Origin: Pleurocapsa minor GSE-CHR-MK 17-07R
GTDB lineage: Bacteria > Chloroflexota > Anaerolineae > Aggregatilineales > Phototrophicaceae
NCBI GenBank assembly: GCA_019359125.1
Contig: JAHHHY010000003.1
Location: forward strand, 1 to 64,000
Direction: 5' to 3'
Length of the DNA stretch: 64,000 nucleotides
The notes beneath the pieces are model-generated. The model was not told the origin of the DNA. It searched no databases and saw nothing but the letters and a program-made list of their open reading frames with translations. This document shows positions 58,973 to 64,000 of the stretch, one piece after another (the first letter of the stretch is position 1; each line of letters opens with the position of its first letter). Position numbers and translations under genes: made by a program.

Positions 58973-60511
58973 TCAGCGCAGGAAGGCGGCGACGATGCCC
59001 GGCGTCACGAACGCCTCGATCACGGCGGCCAGCAGCAGCAGCGGCGCGATCAGCCCCACCCACAGCTTGATGGTATCGGCCAGCGTGCGCGTCCACGAGC
59101 TGCCCACGTTCAGATTTTTCGGCGGGCGCGTGATGATGCTGCCCAGCTTGAGCGCGGCGGCCGTGGCGATGATGATGGCCGGAATCTCGAAGATGCCGTG
59201 CGTGATGATGGCCGGGAAGATGAAGCCGATGTCGTAGCCAGACATGACGAGCTGGCTGGCCAGATAGCCCAGGATGAAATAGGCCGCGGGCGTCAGGATC
59301 AGCGCCAGCGCGCCGAAGCTGAACATGCCCAGAAGCGCGGCGGCCAGCAGGATGCGCGCGTTCTGCATGAAGATCGCACCGGCGGCCAGCCCCTGGAAAT
59401 CGAGCGCGCCGTAGCCCTCCAGATAGCTGGCTGCGTTGCCCACCGGCAGGCCGGTCGGGATGCCAAGCTGCCAGTCGCTGGTCGCGCCGAAGATGTACCC
59501 ACCCACGGTGACCGCCAGGAAGAAGACCGCCACCAGCGGGATGGCGGCGCCCAGATGGCGCAGGCTGAGCGGGATGCCCCGGCGATACCACTCGATCAGG
59601 TTGCGCGCGGTCGTGCCTTTATCGTCCACGGCGCGGATATTGCGCCACAGGCGGCGGAAGAAGCCCTTGATGTCGAGCTTGTCCAGCATGCTGCCCAGCA
59701 GTTCCTCGCGGTTGAAGATGCTGTTGCCCACGCGCAGCAGCAGCACGATGACGATGCCCATGCCGACGATGATCGCCCAAAGCGACAGGATGCCATTCTG
59801 CGACTCGGCGTCTGGCGCCAAAAACATGATCGCGCTTTCGGCCCAGATCAGGATCGTGACCGGGATGATGATGAAGCTGGCCAGCAGGTTGGCCGCGCGC
59901 GTGCTGGTCGTCTGGCTGGAGACCACCACCGCGCCGGTGATCATCACCAGGCCCTGCACGGTGCTGAGCAGGAAGATTTGCAGGATGAGCATGGCCGGCG
60001 GGCGCCACACGATGCTGTCCGCGGTGACGATGCCGTACAGGTAAACCAGCATGCCGCCGTAGCTGCTCACCAGCGGGGGCAGGATGGCCGCCAGCGTCTT
60101 GCCGATATAGAGCTCGGTATTCGACAGCGGCGTGCTGAGCAGCGGCTCCAGGCTGCGCCGCTCTTTCTCGCCCACGAACGTCTCCAGCGCGATGACCAGC
60201 GAGATGCTGATCGGGAAGAAGCCGACGATCATGAGCAGGAACGGAATCGTGCGGTCGCCCAGGATCTGCGCGCCGAAGCCTTCCAGGTAATTGGAGAAGC
60301 TGCCGGCCAGAAACTGCGCCAGCGACGGAAACAGGAAGGTGAGGATGAGGATCGGGCCCATGATGCGCCAGTCGCGCAGGCTGTCGCGCACCTCGCGCCG
60401 CGTGATGATGAGCGCGTTGCCCAGCGTCGTGCGCCACGAGCGACGTTCCGGCGTCAGCGCAGATGGGGCCGCGGGCGTCAGCGGCGTGGTGGCATTTACG
60501 GATGTGGTCAT
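58973..60511 (-). CDS. ABC-2 permease fused to SpoIIM-like membrane domain
   Basis: A 512-residue integral membrane protein. Residues about 30-300 have the ABC-2 permease pattern: RREVRDSLRDWRIMGPI, FVGEKERRSLEPLLSTPLSNTELYIGKTLA, and six helices. Residues about 315-510 match the SpoIIM/DUF95 family, with its signature ITHGIFEIPAIIIATAAALKLG. Normally these are separate genes. The fusion probably acts in export or envelope remodelling together with an ABC ATPase that is not in the window. ATG 60511 is preceded by AGGGTG. Confidence 0.78.
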   Translation of the reverse strand: MTTSVNATTPLTPAAPSALTPERRSWRTTLGNALIITRREVRDSLRDWRIMGPILILTFLFPSLAQFLAGSFSNYLEGFGAQILGDRTIPFLLMIVGFFPISISLVIALETFVGEKERRSLEPLLSTPLSNTELYIGKTLAAILPPLVSSYGGMLVYLYGIVTADSIVWRPPAMLILQIFLLSTVQGLVMITGAVVVSSQTTSTRAANLLASFIIIPVTILIWAESAIMFLAPDAESQNGILSLWAIIVGMGIVIVLLLRVGNSIFNREELLGSMLDKLDIKGFFRRLWRNIRAVDDKGTTARNLIEWYRRGIPLSLRHLGAAIPLVAVFFLAVTVGGYIFGATSDWQLGIPTGLPVGNAASYLEGYGALDFQGLAAGAIFMQNARILLAAALLGMFSFGALALILTPAAYFILGYLASQLVMSGYDIGFIFPAIITHGIFEIPAIIIATAAALKLGSIITRPPKNLNVGSSWTRTLADTIKLWVGLIAPLLLLAAVIEAFVTPGIVAAFLR

Positions 60512-60557
60512 CGGTTCATCACCCTGTGAATGGCTGTGTGCAAAGCGGTGCCTTTCA

Positions 60558-60608
60558 TTATCGCACGAAGCGCGCCGCAGCAGCGTGAATAGTTTGTGAA
60601 GGCCGGGC
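60558..60608. repeat. Imperfect direct repeat, copy A
   Basis: About 51 bases sharing ATCGCACGA, GCGCGC and TGTGAAGG-CGGGC blocks with 62373-62424, in the same orientation and order with small gaps. It lies between the fusion permease and the lower-GC secreted protein gene. Confidence 0.5.
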
Positions 60609-60643
60609 AATGGCCGGGGATGAGTTCCCCGGCCCGGCAAGCA

Positions 60644-62110
60644 TTACAACCCCGAATCGACAATTGGCTGCGCGCCTTCCACCAACAACGTGGATGCGTC
60701 AGCGGCAGGATCATAGTGAAAAATACCAGGTGGGCGATCCGGGAAACTTCGAGGGTCGTAGACAAGCAGCGTGCCGTCAGCCATTACGTGGAAGGGCCTG
60801 CCCCGACTACCGCTCACTTCAACCAATGTTTCAGTCACAAAGAAATATGCCTGGGCATTGAAAGGATACTGCGCAGAAACGAATCCGTGAGCGCCATATA
60901 AGATTGAAGCAACGGGACTCTGAAATACGAATTCATATTCCAACAGGATATCACCCGATTCAAGGTCCCAGACTCTGTATCCATTCACCTCGCTTGATTG
61001 CTCAGTAAGCGCAAGGAGGTATTTGCCGTCGGGAGATTGCATTGCCGAAGGAGTAAGGGTGAAATTTTCACTATCTGCTCTGCCCATCAATTGCGGGGAA
61101 TCATTCTCTGTTAGCGAGTAAAGGAAATAGACACCTCGTTCCTCACCTGAAATATTCAAAATTAATGTATTCGCGTATCGCCCAATCAGGATGAACGATC
61201 CGCCAATGGCGGGTGCATTGAAGTGTGTTATGGAATTTCCTTGATAGTCAATTTCACGAACTCGGCAATTATTCACGCAAGGCAATGTGAATACATAGAT
61301 TCGGTCGCCCAAAACAGTATAGTAGAGCCTTTCTTCGTCAGTTGACGCTTGATCGAGTGTTATCATAGATCCGTTGTTTGATAAGATCATGGCCTGCTGC
61401 GTTCGATCGGCTTTCATCAAAATGAATAACCAGTGATCACCGTAAATTGTCCCAGTGATTCTGGCAAGATCGCCCGCTTCTACTGAGTGTTCATAAATAA
61501 CTCGCTCTTCGCCGGTCTCCAGCACACGCTCACGCAGCGCCAACGCACTCATCTGGGGTTCCAGTTCAGCGACATAGCGTAAACGAGTGCCGTCCTGTGA
61601 AAAACGAATCTGACGGCTATCTGCACCAACTCGCCTCGCCCCAAGTACATCTAGCACGCCGGTTTCGGTGTCGGCCAGCAGCGCAACACCGCTAACCAAC
61701 TGATACACGGGCAGTATCACCACATATGGCGGGGCCGCAGCAATTGGATAGTAGGACATCTGTGGGACGTTTTCAGCGAGCAGATCGATTTCAGACTGGG
61801 CTTCCGGAGTGGGTTGCAGATAGGTCGCTGATTCAGGACGCAGCACGAACAATCCATCGTGTTCGGCCGTGCGCAGCCGCGCGATCCACTCGTTGTTACC
61901 AATGTTTTGGCTGATTCCACTCTCAACCACGCCTTCCAGAATCACATTCGTCTCGCCGCTGGCCGTATACGCGGTCAGAACCTGGGTCGTTTCGTTTATC
62001 GCATAGAACCATGCTTCACTTTCGGTGTCCTGCTGAGCCTGCACCGTGCCCGCGAACAAAAGCAGCGAAGACAGCAGCACCGCTGACAGTTTCATAAAAA
62101 GTCGAAACAT
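60644..62110 (-). CDS. Secreted beta-propeller-like protein with lower GC
   Basis: A 488-residue exported protein. The signal peptide is about 1-26 (ending VQAQ). The body shows propeller-like strand pairs (e.g. IRFSQDGTRLRYVAELE, SAMQSPDGKYLLALTE) with no catalytic motif recognised. The coding sequence is clearly richer in A/T and in rarer-looking codons than its neighbours, and it lies between imperfect direct repeats, which suggests acquisition from elsewhere. ATG 62110 has AGGGG eight bases upstream. It resembles the smaller secreted propeller protein at 32856 only in overall plan. Confidence 0.72.
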   Translation of the reverse strand: MFRLFMKLSAVLLSSLLLFAGTVQAQQDTESEAWFYAINETTQVLTAYTASGETNVILEGVVESGISQNIGNNEWIARLRTAEHDGLFVLRPESATYLQPTPEAQSEIDLLAENVPQMSYYPIAAAPPYVVILPVYQLVSGVALLADTETGVLDVLGARRVGADSRQIRFSQDGTRLRYVAELEPQMSALALRERVLETGEERVIYEHSVEAGDLARITGTIYGDHWLFILMKADRTQQAMILSNNGSMITLDQASTDEERLYYTVLGDRIYVFTLPCVNNCRVREIDYQGNSITHFNAPAIGGSFILIGRYANTLILNISGEERGVYFLYSLTENDSPQLMGRADSENFTLTPSAMQSPDGKYLLALTEQSSEVNGYRVWDLESGDILLEYEFVFQSPVASILYGAHGFVSAQYPFNAQAYFFVTETLVEVSGSRGRPFHVMADGTLLVYDPRSFPDRPPGIFHYDPAADASTLLVEGAQPIVDSGL

Positions 62111-62372
62111 CGAAATTCCCCTGTGAGCCAACAGCAAATATATACTGTAACAGAGTCACCAGCATCGTGCATCAAGCGTTGACTGTTCACCCTGTGCAGC
62201 TGTTATGTACTACGCTGGCAGTCCACTCACCGCAGTTCTTCGCTGCGGCCCGGCCCCTGCTGCTCTCATTTTCTTTCAGAACCTGAAGATTAATCTCTTC
62301 CAGCGTCTGCGTCAGCGTGTCGATCACACTCATGAAGGTGGGTTACCTATGCGCTTGCGTACCGCCACCGTA

Positions 62373-62424
62373 ATATCGCACGACGCGCGCAGCAGGGAAC
62401 GCAAATAATCTGTGAAGGACGGGC
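62373..62424. repeat. Imperfect direct repeat, copy B
   Basis: Same-orientation partner of 60558-60608. Both contain ATCGCACGA, a GCGCGC block and TGTGAAGG followed by CGGGC. Together they bracket about 1.8 kb containing one gene. Confidence 0.5.
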
Positions 62425-62489
62425 GACATTCAGGCGTGGGCCGAGCGCTGGAGTCGCAATAGAGTCGCACACCTATTAACCGGCGGCAA

Positions 62490-62524
62490 CAAAAAAACAG
62501 GCGAGCCAGATTGGCCCGCCTGTT
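62490..62524 (-). terminator. Terminator of lgt
   Basis: AACAGGCG (62496-62503) pairs with CGCCTGTT (62517-62524), with a small inner GCC/GGC pairing. The minus strand ends in a run of T. It lies 28 bases after the lgt stop. Confidence 0.85.
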
Positions 62525-62551
62525 CTTTATCTGGGGTGCAATCACAAAGCC

Positions 62552-63406
62552 TTATGCGGCGGCGGGCTGCGGGGCGGCCCCACGGCGGCGCACCACGAAC
62601 GCGGCCAGCGCGGCGATGAAGATCACCACACACACGGCCTGCGCGAAGTTCACACCGGCCACCAGCGAAACTTCCACGCGGATGAATTCCAGCATGAAGC
62701 GAATGAACGCATACTGCATGGCATACAGCAGGAAGAAATCACCCTGGCGGAAGTGGCCGCGCTTGCGCGTGAACAGGTACGACAGGATCAGGAACGCGCC
62801 AAAGTTCCAGATCGCTTCATACAAAAACAGCGGGTGGAACAGCGTCGTGCGTGGGTAATCGACCAGGCTGCGGTACGGCTCCACGCGCTTGGCCGATTCA
62901 ATCGTGATGCCCCACGGCAGCGACGTCGGCACGCCGTACAGCTCCTGATTGACGAAATTGGCGAAGCGGCCAATCGCCTGCCCCAGCGGCAGCGCGATGC
63001 CGGCGATATCCAGCCACTGCCACAGCACCAGCTTGTTGCGGCGCAGGTAGATATACGCGCCGAGGAAACCACCCAGCACAGCGCCGAAGATATTCAGGCC
63101 GCCGCTCCAGATCGCGATCGCGCCATTCTGCAGGTCAAAAAAGTTCTGGAAGAAATATGCGGTGTCCTGGCCGGCATCCACCAGCGACTGCGGCGGAAAC
63201 AGCACAAACCACAGGCGGGCACCAATGATCGCCGGGATGATCGCCCAGGTCAGGCTTCCCCAGATATGCTCACTGTCCAGCCCGGAGCGTTTTGCCAGGC
63301 GGCTGGCCACATAAGCAGCCACGAGCATCGCCGCCACGATGATGATGCCGTAGTAGCGAATCTGCAGGCGGTCAAACAGGACGATAAACTCTGACCTAAA
63401 TTCCAT
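62552..63406 (-). CDS. lgt: Prolipoprotein diacylglyceryl transferase
   Basis: A 284-residue seven-helix inner-membrane enzyme. It transfers diacylglycerol from phosphatidylglycerol to the lipobox cysteine of prelipoproteins. The signature GRFANFVNQELYG (about 142-154) is complete, and HPLFLYEAIWN follows at the usual place. GGLNIFGAVLGGF is the conserved glycine-rich loop. The C-terminal RRRGAAPQPAAA is an ordinary cytoplasmic tail. It is upstream of the phosphatidyltransferase gene on the same strand order, both serving membrane lipids. Confidence 0.95.
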   Translation of the reverse strand: MEFRSEFIVLFDRLQIRYYGIIIVAAMLVAAYVASRLAKRSGLDSEHIWGSLTWAIIPAIIGARLWFVLFPPQSLVDAGQDTAYFFQNFFDLQNGAIAIWSGGLNIFGAVLGGFLGAYIYLRRNKLVLWQWLDIAGIALPLGQAIGRFANFVNQELYGVPTSLPWGITIESAKRVEPYRSLVDYPRTTLFHPLFLYEAIWNFGAFLILSYLFTRKRGHFRQGDFFLLYAMQYAFIRFMLEFIRVEVSLVAGVNFAQAVCVVIFIAALAAFVVRRRGAAPQPAAA

Positions 63407-63519
63407 AATTCACGTTCCTCAAACGAGCCGTTGTTCTGTCAGGCAAACATCAAACGCCCATGAGTATACCCTTCACACGGGGGTAGTCTCAAGGCCGCGC
63501 ATGGCCAAAAATGCGCTTT

Positions 63520-64000
63520 TCAGCGGTCCAGATGCCGATAGACGTAGGCCAGGCGCTGCAGCGTGGTGAAGATCGTGCCAACAGCCAGCACCCACAGCCC
63601 GATCGGGACGAGCGCGGGAATCAGCGTCATGGCCAGCATGACCACGATGCGCTCCAGCCGCGAAAACACGCCGATCTTCACGCTCAGGTCGGCTTCCCCG
63701 GCGCGGGCGCGCACATAGCTGACGCCAAACGTGCCGATCATGCCCAGCATGGCGACGCTCATCAGCAGGAAATCGTCGCGCAGGGCGAAATAATAAGCGA
63801 AGCCCATGAAGATGAACGAGTCGGCAAAGCGGTCGAGCGTGGAATCGAGCACCGCGCCGCGCCGGTCTTTGCGCCCCATCGCGCGGGCGACGGCCCCGTC
63901 GAGCGCGTCCAGCGGCAGGCTGATCATCAGCAGCAAAAATGCCAGCAGGAACTGCCCGCCAGCGATGGCGACGCCGCCCAGCGTGACGACGATCAGCCCG
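63520..64000 (-). CDS. CDP-alcohol phosphatidyltransferase (5' end beyond window)
   Basis: The C-terminal portion of an integral membrane phospholipid synthase such as PgsA, continuing in frame to the window edge without a start. The family signature DGAVARAMGRKDRRGAVLDSTLD matches D-G-x2-A-R-x8-G-x3-D-x3-D, all catalytic Asp present. Three helices follow. Substrate (glycerol phosphate, inositol phosphate or serine) cannot be fixed. The gene is incomplete, so the start is unknown. It lies upstream of lgt, 113 bases away, on the same strand. Confidence 0.85.
   Translation of the reverse strand, partial: GLIVVTLGGVAIAGGQFLLAFLLLMISLPLDALDGAVARAMGRKDRRGAVLDSTLDRFADSFIFMGFAYYFALRDDFLLMSVAMLGMIGTFGVSYVRARAGEADLSVKIGVFSRLERIVVMLAMTLIPALVPIGLWVLAVGTIFTTLQRLAYVYRHLDR

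Larger units (their letters stand above)
62111..62551. other. Intergenic region holding a repeat and a terminator
   Basis: Between the secreted-protein gene and lgt. It holds the direct repeat at 62373-62424 and the lgt terminator; short open frames in it have no ribosome-binding sites and were not accepted. Confidence 0.4.

Noticed and set aside
58958-60529. A 523-codon plus-strand frame opposite the ABC-2/SpoIIM fusion
   Set aside because: Its translation is rich in Arg/Gln/Asp/His, has no membrane or family features, and is antisense to a well-defined membrane protein.
1-64000. CRISPR arrays, insertion sequences, prophage genes, toxin-antitoxin pairs
   Set aside because: No regularly spaced repeats, transposase or integrase motifs, phage structural genes or paired small toxin/antitoxin frames were found on either strand.

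Overview
The window is GC-rich bacterial chromosome with short intergenic gaps, many diverged signal-transduction genes and no phage, plasmid, insertion-sequence or CRISPR signature. The gene set points to a Chloroflexota (Anaerolineae-like) bacterium. The supporting traits are Thr-Pro linkers in surface proteins, a stand-alone bacterial Elp3, fasciclin/DUF4397 surface proteins, a CopC-CopD fusion, M42 aminopeptidases in tandem and many soluble GAF/PAS kinases. That placement is inference from gene content; no marker was phylogenetically placed.

Layout. 0-2.4 kb: a cassette with a CGNR-type regulator, a divergent flavin oxidase and a DsrE-like protein, bounded by two copies of a palindromic repeat. 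2.4-5.1 kb: a TetR/maleylpyruvate-isomerase-like pair with a double operator, a DUF1003 membrane protein and a foldable intergenic region. 5.3-12.2 kb: a secreted PQQ-type sugar dehydrogenase, then a run of membrane genes centred on a CopC-CopD fusion whose C-terminal cytochrome c domain has lost its haem ligands, a membrane-anchored TIR-like protein and a flavin monooxygenase. 12.2-19.2 kb: a membrane-tethered sulfite-oxidase-like molybdoenzyme, an M19 dipeptidase and two secreted fasciclin/DUF4397 proteins. 19.3-25.3 kb: tRNA-Arg(CCT), a DCC-family protein, DUF4230, a glycosyltransferase coupled to a polyprenyl-phosphate sugar transferase, a PPOX enzyme, a WD40 protein and a Trm112-like protein.

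25.5-34.5 kb: a STAND-type ATPase with an acidic linker and TPRs converges on a tight minus-strand operon of endonuclease III and three cytosolic histidine kinases. 34.5-40.3 kb: elp3, a Ca-motif surface protein and three consecutive M42 aminopeptidases. 40.4-47.5 kb: a GAF-PAS kinase, greA, lysS, a PAS kinase, a small membrane protein and serS. 47.6-56.1 kb: a HEAT protein, an S9 peptidase, an L,D-transpeptidase-like protein, a cupin, a GH13 hydrolase with a palindromic operator, a TPR protein and a single response regulator. 56.1-64 kb: lon, an ABC-2/SpoIIM fusion permease, a lower-GC secreted propeller protein between imperfect direct repeats, lgt and an incomplete CDP-alcohol phosphatidyltransferase running off the right edge.

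Themes. Housekeeping genes (greA, lysS, serS, lon, lgt, elp3, nth) are interleaved with cell-surface biogenesis and a large soluble-kinase repertoire: five kinases but only one receiver protein. No complete, clearly novel defence or mobile system is visible. The most unusual items are the haem-less cytochrome domain on CopCD with its TIR-like neighbour, the nth-triple-kinase operon, the M42 triplet, the ABC-2/SpoIIM fusion and several palindromic operators and repeats.
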